The position numbers and the translations under genes were made by a program. Shown one piece after another: positions 53,950 through 62,763 of a DNA stretch of 64,000 nt. Position 1 is the first letter of the stretch. Each line of letters opens with the position of its first letter. Source of the DNA: Flavobacterium sp. (GTDB taxonomy: Bacteria; Bacteroidota; Bacteroidia; Flavobacteriales; Flavobacteriaceae); the NCBI GenBank assembly GCA_029946065.1, contig JAQSDU010000004.1, positions 324,325-388,324 of the forward strand. Direction: 5' to 3'. The notes beneath the pieces were generated by a model that saw only the letters and a program-made list of their open reading frames with translations, searched no databases and was not told where the DNA came from.

Positions 53950-56451
53950 TTATCCTTTGATAACCTTTACCGTTTTCGATTTCCTATCAGCTTTGATGGT
54001 TACAAAATAAACACCTGAAGCGAGCTGTGATAAATCGATTGTCGCTTGAGGTGCTGATAGATCTTTGGCAATTATCAATTTGCCTGTTACGTCTGTCACC
54101 GAAACTTTACGGATGTTTTCTTTAAGGGAAATATTCAATCTGTCGCTGACCGGATTCGGATAAAAAGTAAAATTGGTGTCGTCAAACTGGTCTGCAGAAA
54201 GCACAGAGACAAACGCCGTTGAAACCGTATTGGTAACGATGGCCGGATTGAAATCAAAATAAATCGAAGCGGTATTCGGAATCACATCGCCAAGTGAATA
54301 TCCCGGTTTTGGTTTCACCTGGAACACGATATACCCTTTTCCGATATTCGAATTTTCCACGGAAGGCGCGAGTGCAATACCGTCAAATTTCCAATTGAGG
54401 TTGTTGCCTACGCGATCCAACGTATAAGGCGCGCTTGCATCTACCATCCTTACCGAATTTTCATCTAGCTTTTGATCGAGGATATCGTTAACTTTTACAT
54501 TTATGGCTTCCGCTGTTCCTGTATTTTCAAATCGGATGGTATAGGTCAGGTAATCGTCGGCAGTAAATGTCGAATGTACGATTTCTCCGCCATGGCTTTC
54601 TGATTTGTCATTAGGGTCATAGGAACCGACAAGGATTTCGGCATGTTCAAAATGATTATTGCCCGGAAAAGCGTCATTAGCAGTCGTTCCCGAAACCGTC
54701 GTGTTCAGTACTTGTCCCAATGCGACTGTCGGAATTACCGGAATAGCCATCGTCACATCGATAAAATCACTGTTATTGGGTTGGAGATTAGTAAAGGCAT
54801 AGCTGAAACCGGTAGCATTGGCGACAGTTCCGGCTTTTGAAATGTCGACAATCAACACCGCGTTGTCATTATTAAAATTCACTGTTCCTGAAATCGCCTG
54901 ATTGCCGTTGTTTTTGTATATGAGTTTATTGACATAAGGAAATCCCGGGCGCGCCTGTGCCGATACGACATATACGCTTAAATCTGTATAGGGCAACGCC
55001 GTAACCGGAAAATAATAATCGGTAATGCCTGAACCTGCCGGTACTGTTATGTTGCTATACGCATTTGTAGCCAGCGTATATTGGGCAGCCACATAATCGT
55101 CAATACTGTAGCTGATGTCAAAACTATTGGCGGGATTGCTTTCGTAAATGTAGTGGGTGCCGTACCAGGAAGTGATATTGTGCATCACGCCATTATCGTT
55201 TAATTCATAATGGAATTGTCCTTTGCGGAAAATATTTTCATTGCTGTCTTTTACACCGTTACCATTCGTATCGACAAACGCGGTCATCCTGATACCGTCG
55301 CTGATGTTGAGGTAAACACTGGAGTAGCCGTAAAATGTATAAAATGTATTGTCCTGGGCGATGGCAGTTTTTACAACGTAGCCATTATTGATATCATCCT
55401 GCGTCAGTGCGTATACGGCACTGAAACTGGTCGAATTGGTTTCAAAAGGCCCCAATTCAATCGGCCCGCCAATAATGGTAAGTTCATTGCTCGTTATGGT
55501 GATATTGCTGAAAGTTTGCTGACCGGCATTGAAAACTATAAACGAATAATTAATAACATCGCCTACATCCACAAACCCGTCGTTGTTGTAATCTGAATAA
55601 GTTCCGTTTATCGATAATTGTAACGGAGGTGTCAAAGGCGTTACCGTCGGGTCATCTTCACCGCCCCACGGGTTGCCGTCATCGGAGACATCGGTTACGT
55701 AATTATTTGACGGGTCTGAGCCGCTTACGATGGCACTATTAACAACGGCGCCGTTTTGATAATCGGCCGGTGTTACCATATAAACTGACCAAACCTCTCC
55801 CGTTTCGCCCGGAAGGAGGGCAGCTGGAAATAACGGGAAAGTGGAGCCAAGCATTGCATCGAAAACCAGAATGTTAGTTATAGGCAAATTGCCGGTATTG
55901 GTAACCGAAAAGTTATAGTTGATCATGCCGCCAGCTTCAAAGCCGGTCTTAATGAGTCGCAATTTCGGTTGATGGAGCAGCACAACTGTAGGATTGTCCA
56001 AAGCTGGGCTGTTGCCATTGCCAGAAAGGTCCTGTGCAATTAAATCTCCAGAAGCATTATAGCCCAACGCCGTAATCTGAGAGGTGACCTGCGTTGCAGT
56101 AATATCGGCTTCCGTGATAGTATGCAGGCCGGTTTTTGTGGCTGTTTCGCCCGGTGCAAGCGTAAACGGGTCAAAGGTAATTTCAACGCCGTTGATTAAA
56201 ACCCCTTCGACGACTGTTACGTTATAAAGCGTTTCGTCACCAGTGTTTTGAATGGTGTAAATAAAATGGATTTCGTCTCCCGGGCTTAAAAGATCATCAA
56301 ACGTAATTACAGAATAAGTTTCGACAACAGTAATACCGGAATCGTAACTAACGCGTTTGGCTGCGTCATGAACCGGATTGGCATTCGCAAATGAAAATTC
56401 GCAGATGAGTAATAAATACAAAAATAAATGGATGGCGTAGTTTTTTTTCAT
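53950..56451 (-). CDS. Secreted repeat protein (DUF11/DUF7619-like) with T9SS type A sorting signal
   Basis: The 833-residue protein starts with a signal peptide (MKKNYAIHLFLYLLLICEFSFANA). It contains two to three Ig-like DUF11-type repeats, recognised by IHFIYTIQNTGDETLYNVTV, INYNFSVTNTGNLPITNILV and INYSFIVFNAGQQTFSNITI. A later domain has the phrase GSYDPNDKSESHGGEIV and TYTIRFENTGTAEAINVKVND (the DUF7619 type). It ends in a type A sorting domain (FTFYPNPVSDRLNI ... GVYFVTIKADRKSKTVKVIKG). The role is probably structural or adhesive at the cell surface. Confidence 0.88.
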   Translation of the reverse strand: MKKNYAIHLFLYLLLICEFSFANANPVHDAAKRVSYDSGITVVETYSVITFDDLLSPGDEIHFIYTIQNTGDETLYNVTVVEGVLINGVEITFDPFTLAPGETATKTGLHTITEADITATQVTSQITALGYNASGDLIAQDLSGNGNSPALDNPTVVLLHQPKLRLIKTGFEAGGMINYNFSVTNTGNLPITNILVFDAMLGSTFPLFPAALLPGETGEVWSVYMVTPADYQNGAVVNSAIVSGSDPSNNYVTDVSDDGNPWGGEDDPTVTPLTPPLQLSINGTYSDYNNDGFVDVGDVINYSFIVFNAGQQTFSNITITSNELTIIGGPIELGPFETNSTSFSAVYALTQDDINNGYVVKTAIAQDNTFYTFYGYSSVYLNISDGIRMTAFVDTNGNGVKDSNENIFRKGQFHYELNDNGVMHNITSWYGTHYIYESNPANSFDISYSIDDYVAAQYTLATNAYSNITVPAGSGITDYYFPVTALPYTDLSVYVVSAQARPGFPYVNKLIYKNNGNQAISGTVNFNNDNAVLIVDISKAGTVANATGFSYAFTNLQPNNSDFIDVTMAIPVIPTVALGQVLNTTVSGTTANDAFPGNNHFEHAEILVGSYDPNDKSESHGGEIVHSTFTADDYLTYTIRFENTGTAEAINVKVNDILDQKLDENSVRMVDASAPYTLDRVGNNLNWKFDGIALAPSVENSNIGKGYIVFQVKPKPGYSLGDVIPNTASIYFDFNPAIVTNTVSTAFVSVLSADQFDDTNFTFYPNPVSDRLNISLKENIRKVSVTDVTGKLIIAKDLSAPQATIDLSQLASGVYFVTIKADRKSKTVKVIKG

Positions 56452-56600
56452 AATCGTAAAGTGTATTAAATCAAATAGTGTTTTGGTTGAAGAAACTGAT
56501 TATCCTTAAAAACAACCGACGCTCAAAAAACCCTAACAAAAATTGTAAGTTTTATCCTAAAAATGATTCTTACGATTTCTATGGAAAATCGAGGCCAAAG

Positions 56601-57038
56601 CTATCTCAGGTACAAACAGCAGTTTTCATAATCGACAATTGCCTTTCCTTCCATCAAAATATCGGCACCGATAATCCCATTTACGGGTTTTGCTTTGTGC
56701 TGTATAAGCGCTTCATTGACATGCGACAAATCAAAAATCACCAAATGCAATTCGGCACTTTTCCAACTACCGATTTGCAAAGTATTATTTTTGGAGACCT
56801 GTGTTGTCATTCCCGTTGCGCCTGCGCCCGCAGCTTTGGTCCGTGATTTTTTGGCATCAAGTGAAAAAAGACCAACGCATTCAAAGCCCACACAACTGTT
56901 AGAAGCACCGGTGTCTAATATAAAAGTCCCTGAAATGCCGTTGATTTTTGCTTTGAGCAGCAAATGCCGTGTTTTGGTGATCCTGAATTTTATCTTTTTG
57001 TATTTGTTCTTTTTTAGCAGTTGCTGAAGGTCTTCCAT
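56601..57038 (-). CDS. Retropepsin-like aspartic protease
   Basis: From ATG 57038 (MEDLQQLLKKNKYKKIKF) it has 145 residues; a longer frame covers its promoter region. It has a single retropepsin fold: LDTGAS with the catalytic Asp42, a following flap-like Gly/Ala-rich stretch (KAAGAGATGM), and the second family motif NGIIGADIL. It should work as a homodimer, as bacterial clan AA enzymes do. There is no signal peptide. Substrate is unknown. Confidence 0.85.
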   Translation of the reverse strand: MEDLQQLLKKNKYKKIKFRITKTRHLLLKAKINGISGTFILDTGASNSCVGFECVGLFSLDAKKSRTKAAGAGATGMTTQVSKNNTLQIGSWKSAELHLVIFDLSHVNEALIQHKAKPVNGIIGADILMEGKAIVDYENCCLYLR

Positions 57039-57087
57039 TATGTATTTTTTTGCCGAAGCTGACAATTTTTTATGATTCTGTATTACA

Positions 57088-57095
57088 CAAAAATA
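57088..57095 (-). promoter_or_regulatory. -7 box of the retropepsin-like gene
   Basis: TATTTTTG on the minus strand matches TAnnTTTG, about 50 nt before ATG 57038. Confidence 0.4.
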
Positions 57096-57139
57096 ACCCA
57101 AATCCCGCACAAATCCTATGGTCAAACAATCATAATTCG

Positions 57140-57147
57140 TAACTTTG
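57140..57147 (+). promoter_or_regulatory. -7 box of tatD
   Basis: TAACTTTG followed by GCGC and the ATG at 57152, a leaderless arrangement. Confidence 0.55.
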
Positions 57148-57151
57148 GCGC

Positions 57152-57919
57152 ATGATGATCACCGACACTCACTCTCATATTTATAGCGAAGAATTCAGTA
57201 ACGACCGTGATGAAATGATGCAGCGCGCTTTTGATATGGGCGTACAACGTATTTTTGTACCTTCAATCGACTCCACATACACCCAAAAAATGTATGAAAT
57301 GGAAGCGCAATATCCCGAAAATGTTTTCCTGATGATGGGTTTGCATCCCACGTATGTAAAAGAAAACTACGAAGACGAACTTACTTTTGTAGCAACAGAA
57401 TTGGGTAGGCGAAAATTTCACGCAATCGGCGAAATCGGCATTGATTTGTTTTGGGATAAGTCGCGTTTAAAGGAACAGCAAATCGCTTTCCGACGTCAAA
57501 TTCAGTTGGCAAAGCAATACAAATTGCCCATCAACATCCATTGTCGTGATGCTTTTGATGAAGTCTTTGAGATTCTGGAAGAAGAAAAATCTGAAGACTT
57601 ATGGGGCATTTTTCATTGTTTCACCGGAAATTATGAGCAGGCATTACAAGCAATTTCGTGCAATATGAAACTCGGAATTGGTGGTGTCGTCACTTTCAAA
57701 AACGGAAAAATCGATCAGTTCTTGCATCAAATCGACATCAAAAATATCGTGCTCGAAACCGACGCGCCGTATCTCGCACCAATCCCGTATCGCGGAAAAA
57801 GGAACGAAAGCGCTTACATCGTCAATGTCGTTCAAAAACTGGCACAGCTATACAATCTTCCGGAAACGGAAATCGCCGCCATTACAACAGAAAATTCGCG
57901 ACAGGTTTTCGGGATTTAA
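57152..57919 (+). CDS. TatD-family metal-dependent hydrolase
   Basis: The 255-residue protein has the metal ligands of TatD DNases: DTHSHIYS near residue 4, GEIGID near 95, HCRDAF near 130, CFTG near 156 and LETDAPYLAP near 205. It probably has 3'-5' DNase activity, as characterised relatives do. A second ATG follows directly (57155). It is first in a likely operon with the acyltransferase (65 bp) and ansA. Confidence 0.93.
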   Translation: MMITDTHSHIYSEEFSNDRDEMMQRAFDMGVQRIFVPSIDSTYTQKMYEMEAQYPENVFLMMGLHPTYVKENYEDELTFVATELGRRKFHAIGEIGIDLFWDKSRLKEQQIAFRRQIQLAKQYKLPINIHCRDAFDEVFEILEEEKSEDLWGIFHCFTGNYEQALQAISCNMKLGIGGVVTFKNGKIDQFLHQIDIKNIVLETDAPYLAPIPYRGKRNESAYIVNVVQKLAQLYNLPETEIAAITTENSRQVFGI

Positions 57920-57984
57920 TAAAAAGGCAACAATGATGTCAATTAAATTTTGTTCTTTTGTTATACCAAAAATAAAACAGTACA

Positions 57985-59157
57985 ATGCAGAAATTTGACG
58001 CCATACGTCCGTTTTATGACGCCGAAATCAACGAAGCCATCCAAAAGGTGGTACACCATCCTATGATGAAGGCACTAATGGATTTTACATTTCCCGATGT
58101 CGATGAAGAAGTCTGGAAGGAACAACTCAAAAAAACGCATTCTATTCGCGATTTTCAGTGCAATTTTATCTATAAATCGGTAATGCAGGTTTTGGAAAAA
58201 ACCTCTGAAGGCCTTTCAACCTCAGGATTTGAGAAGTTAGAGCAGAATACATCTTACTTATTTATTTCGAACCACCGCGATATTATTTTAGACACATCGT
58301 TAATCAATGCTTCCCTTTTTGACCATGGATTGGTGATGACGGCTTCGGCAATCGGTGACAACCTGGTAAAGAAATCGTTTTTGCTTACGTTGTCAAAATT
58401 GAATCGGAATTTTCTTGTTTTGCGCGGACTTCCGCCAAGAGAATTGTTGCAGGCATCTAAATTAATGGCAGAATATATCGCGCAATTATTGCTTCGCGAA
58501 AACCGTTCGGTCTGGATTGCCCAGCGTGAAGGCAGGACCAAAGATGGCAACGATGCGACACATCCGGGGGTATTAAAAATGCTTGCAATGGGTTCTGACG
58601 AAGCCAATTTGATGGATTACTTCAAAAAAGTGAAAATTGTTCCGGTGTCTATTTCGTATGAATATGACCCAACAGATGCTTTGAAAATGCCGCAATTAAT
58701 GGCAGAAGCGAACAACGAAATTTACATCAAGGAGAAAAACGAAGATTTCATGACGTTGTTGAGCGGGATCATGGGACAGAAAAAACGTATCCACATTCAT
58801 GTTGGTGATGTTTTGGACAAAGAATTAGATGGTATTAAAGCAGAATTTGACAATTCCAACAAACAAATTCAGGCATTATCGCAAGCGATTGACGATTCGA
58901 TCTTGACTTCGTATAAATTATGGCCGACGAATTATATTGCATACGACATTCTTCATAAAACCGAAAAATTCAAACACAAATATACCGAAAACGAAAAATC
59001 GCTTTTTGAGCGCAGGTTGGAGATGAAAATAGACGAAAACAATCCGATCCAAGTGGAGGGCTTTTTGGCGATGTATGCGAATCCGGTGGTGAATAAATCC
59101 AAATATGAAAATGTTGCCCTAAGCTACCTGCCCACTCAAGGAGGAACAATAATTTAA
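57985..59157 (+). CDS. 1-acylglycerol-phosphate acyltransferase-like protein
   Basis: The 390-residue protein has a PlsC/PlsB-type acyltransferase block: SNHRDIILD near residue 90, a GLPPREL segment, and WIAQREGRTKDG near 175, which replaces the usual EGTRS motif. The catalytic His-Asp spacing is unusual (HRD or Hx5D rather than Hx4D). It is likely to act in phospholipid synthesis at the membrane, but the acyl donor and acceptor are not known. It lies in a run with tatD and ansA, which start 65 bp upstream and 5 bp downstream. Confidence 0.82.
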   Translation: MQKFDAIRPFYDAEINEAIQKVVHHPMMKALMDFTFPDVDEEVWKEQLKKTHSIRDFQCNFIYKSVMQVLEKTSEGLSTSGFEKLEQNTSYLFISNHRDIILDTSLINASLFDHGLVMTASAIGDNLVKKSFLLTLSKLNRNFLVLRGLPPRELLQASKLMAEYIAQLLLRENRSVWIAQREGRTKDGNDATHPGVLKMLAMGSDEANLMDYFKKVKIVPVSISYEYDPTDALKMPQLMAEANNEIYIKEKNEDFMTLLSGIMGQKKRIHIHVGDVLDKELDGIKAEFDNSNKQIQALSQAIDDSILTSYKLWPTNYIAYDILHKTEKFKHKYTENEKSLFERRLEMKIDENNPIQVEGFLAMYANPVVNKSKYENVALSYLPTQGGTII

Positions 59158-59162
59158 CTGAT

Positions 59163-60194
59163 TTGATACATTCAAAAGCAAAAATATTACTGATTTATAC
59201 CGGTGGCACCATTGGCATGATGAAAGATTTTGAAACGGGCGCCTTAAAAGCTTTTAATTTCAGTAAATTACTACAACGCATTCCCGAACTAAAGCAGTTG
59301 GATTGTGAAATCGAAACCATTTCGTTTGAAAACCCGATCGATTCTTCCAATATGAATCCGGAGAAATGGATTAAAATGGCCACGATCATCGAAGACAATT
59401 ATGCTGATTTTGATGGATTTGTAGTACTTCACGGCTCCGACACCATGTCTTATTCGGTTTCGGCATTGAGTTTTATGCTCGAAAATCTTTCAAAACCTGT
59501 GATTTTTACCGGTTCGCAATTGCCGATTGGAGATTTGCGTACAGACGCTAAAGAAAATCTCATAACAGCCATTCAAATTGCATCTTTGCAAGCGAAAGGG
59601 CATCCGGTGATAAGTGAAGTTTGTTTATATTTTGAATATAAATTGTACCGGGGCAACCGCACTACGAAAATCAACGCGGAACATTTCAAAGCATTTACAT
59701 CGTCTAATTATCCGCCATTAGTGGAATCAGGCGTGCATTTGAAATTGAGTTCAGAAAATTTTCTTCCAAAAAGCAAAGTAAAAAAACTTTTGGTTCACAA
59801 AAACCTCGACAACAACGTCGCTATCGTAAAAATGTTTCCCGGTATCAGCGAAGCGGTATTATCGGCAATGTTGAATATTCCAAATTTAAAAGGAATTGTC
59901 CTCGAAACTTATGGCGCCGGAAATGCACCTACAGAAAAATGGTTTCTCGATCTGCTCAAAAAAGCGATTGATGACGGGCTGCACATTATCAATGTTACCC
60001 AATGTTCTGGAGGAAGTGTGAGTATGGGGCATTATGAAACCAGTACTTCAATGAAAAAAATCGGTGTGATTTCCGGCAAAGATATTACTACCGAAGCTGC
60101 CATCACCAAACTGATGTACCTGTTGGGACAGCAGGTGGCGCACAATGTTTTTAAAACGATTTTTGAAACATCGTTGCGTGGTGAAATTGCATAA
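59163..60194 (+). CDS. ansA: Type I L-asparaginase
   Basis: The enzyme hydrolyses asparagine to aspartate and ammonia in the cytoplasm. The 343-residue protein has both threonine-centred motifs: IYTGGTIGM near residue 12 and HGSDTM near 90, followed by GSQLPIGDLRTDAKEN. The start must be TTG at 59163 because no ATG or GTG lies in frame before the first motif. It begins 5 bp after the acyltransferase stop, so coupling is likely. There is no signal peptide, which agrees with type I. Confidence 0.94.
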   Translation: MIHSKAKILLIYTGGTIGMMKDFETGALKAFNFSKLLQRIPELKQLDCEIETISFENPIDSSNMNPEKWIKMATIIEDNYADFDGFVVLHGSDTMSYSVSALSFMLENLSKPVIFTGSQLPIGDLRTDAKENLITAIQIASLQAKGHPVISEVCLYFEYKLYRGNRTTKINAEHFKAFTSSNYPPLVESGVHLKLSSENFLPKSKVKKLLVHKNLDNNVAIVKMFPGISEAVLSAMLNIPNLKGIVLETYGAGNAPTEKWFLDLLKKAIDDGLHIINVTQCSGGSVSMGHYETSTSMKKIGVISGKDITTEAAITKLMYLLGQQVAHNVFKTIFETSLRGEIA

Positions 60195-60233
60195 AAAAAG
60201 CGTGATTTAATTTTCGAAACCCGATTTTCGTAC

Positions 60234-60241
60234 TATATTTG
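60234..60241 (+). promoter_or_regulatory. -7 box of tRNA-Ser
   Basis: TATATTTG matches TAnnTTTG, 15 nt before the tRNA 5' end. Confidence 0.6.
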
Positions 60242-60255
60242 CACCCTTGACTTTT

Positions 60256-60342
60256 AGAGGGGTGTCCGAGTGGTTGAAGGAGCAAGCCTGGAAAGTTTGT
60301 ATGTGGGCAACTGCATCGTGGGTTCGAATCCCATCTCCTCTG
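60256..60342 (+). tRNA. tRNA-Ser (anticodon GGA)
   Basis: A class II tRNA of 87 nt. The acceptor stem is AGAGGGG with CTCCTCT (one G-T), the anticodon arm is CAAGC CTGGAAA GTTTG giving GGA, there is a long variable arm, and the T arm contains GGGTTCGAATCCC. The discriminator is G and CCA is not encoded. It decodes UCC/UCU. Confidence 0.94.
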
Positions 60343-60365
60343 CGATTTACAATTTAAATTATTTC

Positions 60366-60402
60366 AAAACCCCGTAAACATTATGGTTTACGGGTTTTTT
60401 TA
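60366..60402 (+). terminator. Terminator of tRNA-Ser
   Basis: CCCGTAAAC pairs with GTTTACGGG across ATTAT(G) and is followed by T7. Confidence 0.85.
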
Positions 60403-60442
60403 TTTCCTCACCATACCAAATCATTCAATTGATCGCAATGCT

Positions 60443-60495
60443 TTCGGGGTACAATTCGGGGTACCTAAATTCTTAAGATTTAGGTACCCCGAATT
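60443..60495. repeat. TTCGGGGTAC repeats and perfect 18-bp inverted repeat
   Basis: TTCGGGGTAC occurs at 60443-60452 and 60455-60464 in the same direction and at 60484-60493 inverted. The arms 60453-60470 and 60478-60495 are a perfect 18-bp inverted repeat around TCTTAAG. Lying between a tRNA gene and an integrase stub, it may be recombinase binding DNA; this is inference. Confidence 0.8.
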
Positions 60496-60510
60496 ACTTG
60501 TGAACCCCAG

Positions 60511-60547
60511 TGAAACAAGATGTTCATTTTTTGAACATCTTGTTTCG
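60511..60547. repeat. Perfect 15-bp inverted repeat upstream of the integrase stub
   Basis: GAAACAAGATGTTCA at 60512-60526 pairs with TGAACATCTTGTTTC at 60532-60546 around T5. With A/T context on one side it could act as a terminator or as a recombinase-related hairpin. Confidence 0.85.
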
Positions 60548-60593
60548 CTTTGATATCTAATGTAAATTATTAATATCAAAAAAGGTCACCACC

Positions 60594-60728
60594 ATGAATG
60601 AAAATATTGTGAATCTCTTTTACATCAAAAGAGCAAAACCCAATAAACACGGACAAGTTCCAATTTTTCAACGAATAACAATCGATGGTCAACGAATCGG
60701 TGTAAATCGTCAGCAAAAAGTATATTGA
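60594..60728 (+). pseudogene. Tyrosine-recombinase stub (arm-binding domain start only)
   Basis: The frame from ATG 60594 gives 44 residues and then stops. The text MNENIVNLFYIKRAKPNKHG and VPIFQRITIDGQRIGVN looks like the N-terminal arm-binding domain of Bacteroidota tyrosine integrases (family pattern: LFYIRK.KPNKKGEAPIYLRITVDGKR). The catalytic domain is missing. It lies about 250 bp after tRNA-Ser, a typical integration site. Confidence 0.7.
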
Positions 60729-60779
60729 TTCAGGTCGAAACTAAGAGCGTGTTTTCAAAATTCTTAAATTTGAATTATA

Positions 60780-60872
60780 ATGAAAACACCACGCAAACAA
60801 ACGACAGAGAATTACATTAAAGAAATTCGTAGAAACACCCGAAGGTTAAAAAATCAACTGTCTGATAATTAA
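60780..60872 (+). pseudogene. Start of an IS3-type transposase OrfA, truncated
   Basis: The 30-codon frame MKTPRKQTTENYIKEIRRNT RRLKNQLSDN resembles the first residues of flavobacterial IS3-family OrfA proteins up to KEIRR.TRR, after which the usual helix-turn-helix is absent. The assignment rests on a short match and is moderate. It may pair with the OrfB remnant at 63504. Confidence 0.5.
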
Positions 60873-61047
60873 TAATTTATTAATAATGACATCATCATTA
60901 AGCAATCTTAAAAATGGTAATTTGTTTAAAAGGATAACCATGAAATATTATCTGCTGGAACATTTAACTTCATTAAGGCAATGGCTTTTGATAAGGGCAA
61001 TGCAATCAACATTTCTTCATTAAAAATGATTGGAGAAGTTTCTTCGC
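60873..61047. other. Spacer before the GH1 gene
   Basis: The 175 bp hold a 27-residue frame starting at ATG 60941 (MKYYLLEHLTSLRQWLLIRA...) that I cannot match to any family. No clear promoter was found for the GH1 gene. Confidence 0.4.
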
Positions 61048-62403
61048 ATGAGTAAGCATACGCCTGATTTGGATCGTGCCCAATTTGGTAAAAATTTTGA
61101 ATGGGGAGTGGCCACAGCTGCCTTCCAGATTGAAGGTTCTCATGAGGCCCACGGCAAAGGTCTTTCTATATGGGATGTTTTTGCGGATCGCAAACGGACA
61201 ATCAAAAACGGCCACGATGCTAAAATCGCATGTGATTTCTATAATTTATATGAGAAAGATATTGCGATGATTCGCGATTTGAATATTCCTAATTTTCGGT
61301 TTTCAATAAGCTGGTCCAGACTGATGCCATCCGGAAAACTTCCTTTCAATCAGGCCGGGATTGATTTTTACAACAGGGTTATTGATTGCCTTTTGGAATA
61401 TGGCATAACACCTTGGATAACCCTTTACCATTGGGATCTTCCATACGAACTCGAACTAAAAGGAGGCTGGACAAACCGCGACAGTGTATCCTGGTTTTCT
61501 GACTATACGGCTTTGTGTGCTAAACACTTCGGTGACCGTGTTATGAATTGGATGGTAATGAACGAACCATCGGTATTTACAGGAGCAGGTTATTTTTTAG
61601 GAATACATGCTCCGGGCAAAAGAGGACTTACTAATTTTCTCAAAGCGGTTCACCATGTAACGTTGGCAACCGCTGAAGGAGGAAGGGTTCTTCGAAGCCA
61701 TTCTGAAAATTTCAATATTGGTACCACTTTTTCTTGTACACATATAACGCCATATTCTGATGCAAAGCGCGACCAAAACGCAGCGAAGCGGGTCGATACA
61801 CTTTTGAATAGGACGTTTATAGAGCCTATTCTCGGGTTAGGCTACCCACAACGAGATTTGCCGATATTGCAACAGCTTGATCGATATATGTTGGGCGATG
61901 ACGAGAAAAAGATGGCCTTTGAATTTGATTTTATAGGTATCCAGTGCTATACCCGAGAAGTGGTGAAATCATCTATGTTTACCCCTTATATGGGTGCTGC
62001 CTTAGTGAAACCGTCAAAAAGAAATGTCCCTATTACCGAGATGAACTGGGAAGTGTACCCCCCTTCGATATACCATTTGATTAAGAAATTTAACAATTAC
62101 AAGGGTATTAAAAAACTTTTTGTTACTGAGAATGGAGCGGCTTTCCCTGACAGCATTCGGGATGGTAGCGTATATGACTTGCAACGTATTGACTATATCC
62201 GTGATCATCTTAGCCAAGTTTTGAAAGCAAAGCAGGAGGGATTAAAAGCAGACGGTTATTTCGTATGGAGCCTGATGGATAATTTTGAATGGGCCGAAGG
62301 TTATCATCCGAGATTCGGACTCGTTTATGTCGATTTTAATACGCAAAAGCGCACTATAAAGCAATCGGGTTTCTGGTTTCGTGATTTTTTGGGAGCGTTG
62401 TGA
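61048..62403 (+). CDS. GH1 family beta-glucosidase
   Basis: The 451-residue protein is a cytoplasmic retaining glycosidase of family GH1. It starts at ATG 61048 (MSKHTPDLDRAQFGKNFEWG); an upstream in-frame TTG is less likely. The acid/base Glu173 is in MNEPSVF and the nucleophile Glu361 in VTENGAA. Other family motifs are FQIEGSHEAHGKGLSIWD, FRFSISWSRLMPSG, YHWDLP and DNFEWAEGYHPRFGLVYVD. There is no signal peptide, so it should act on imported disaccharides or phospho-free glucosides. It is flanked by recombination debris and has no sugar-transport or regulator neighbours here, suggesting recent acquisition. Confidence 0.94.
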   Translation: MSKHTPDLDRAQFGKNFEWGVATAAFQIEGSHEAHGKGLSIWDVFADRKRTIKNGHDAKIACDFYNLYEKDIAMIRDLNIPNFRFSISWSRLMPSGKLPFNQAGIDFYNRVIDCLLEYGITPWITLYHWDLPYELELKGGWTNRDSVSWFSDYTALCAKHFGDRVMNWMVMNEPSVFTGAGYFLGIHAPGKRGLTNFLKAVHHVTLATAEGGRVLRSHSENFNIGTTFSCTHITPYSDAKRDQNAAKRVDTLLNRTFIEPILGLGYPQRDLPILQQLDRYMLGDDEKKMAFEFDFIGIQCYTREVVKSSMFTPYMGAALVKPSKRNVPITEMNWEVYPPSIYHLIKKFNNYKGIKKLFVTENGAAFPDSIRDGSVYDLQRIDYIRDHLSQVLKAKQEGLKADGYFVWSLMDNFEWAEGYHPRFGLVYVDFNTQKRTIKQSGFWFRDFLGAL

Positions 62404-62519
62404 AAACTCGACGGGTATTTGTCTATCAAATCAGTATAAAAAGTAAAATTCTATAGGCTATTCGGGATTTAATAAATGGTCATTTAACCACAACAAACAA
62501 CAATGTTTTTTTGTTTGTA

Positions 62520-62548
62520 GGCACGGTCACTGAATGCAATTCCGCGCC
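62520..62548. repeat. REP-like palindrome, copy a
   Basis: GGCACGG at 62520-62526 and CCGCGCC at 62542-62548 surround a 15-nt centre containing GAATGCAATT. It is preceded by TTTGTTTGTA, as at copies b and d. Confidence 0.75.
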
Positions 62549-62718
62549 ATCTCGTGCTATCATTCTAAGAACATCCGCGCCATCTGGGAATTTAACATAT
62601 ACGCTTTCGATACGCATTATATAGGCTTTATTCCAGGCGTTTCATGGGTGTTGTCCTGCCCTTGTCCCGTCCTAATTTAGCTATACACAAATTCAAGGCC
62701 ATCTGGTTTTTGTTTGTA

Positions 62719-62763
62719 GGCACGGAATGCAATTCCGCGCCATCTAAATGCAATTCCGCGCCC
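62719..62763. repeat. REP-like palindrome, copy b, with a half-copy
   Basis: The 23-nt GGCACGGAATGC/AATTCCGCGCC (62719-62741) forms a ten-pair hairpin with a single A-C mismatch. A half-copy AATGCAATTCCGCGCCC follows at 62747-62763. Confidence 0.85.

Noticed and set aside
57658..57998. Frames of 92 and 106 codons inside tatD
   Set aside because: They overlap conserved TatD coding sequence in other frames and have Lys/Arg/Ser-rich, frame-shifted composition.
60941..61024. 27-residue frame before the GH1 gene as a leader peptide or toxin
   Set aside because: No hydrophobic toxin profile, no clear ribosome binding site and no family match; it may be random in an eroded region.
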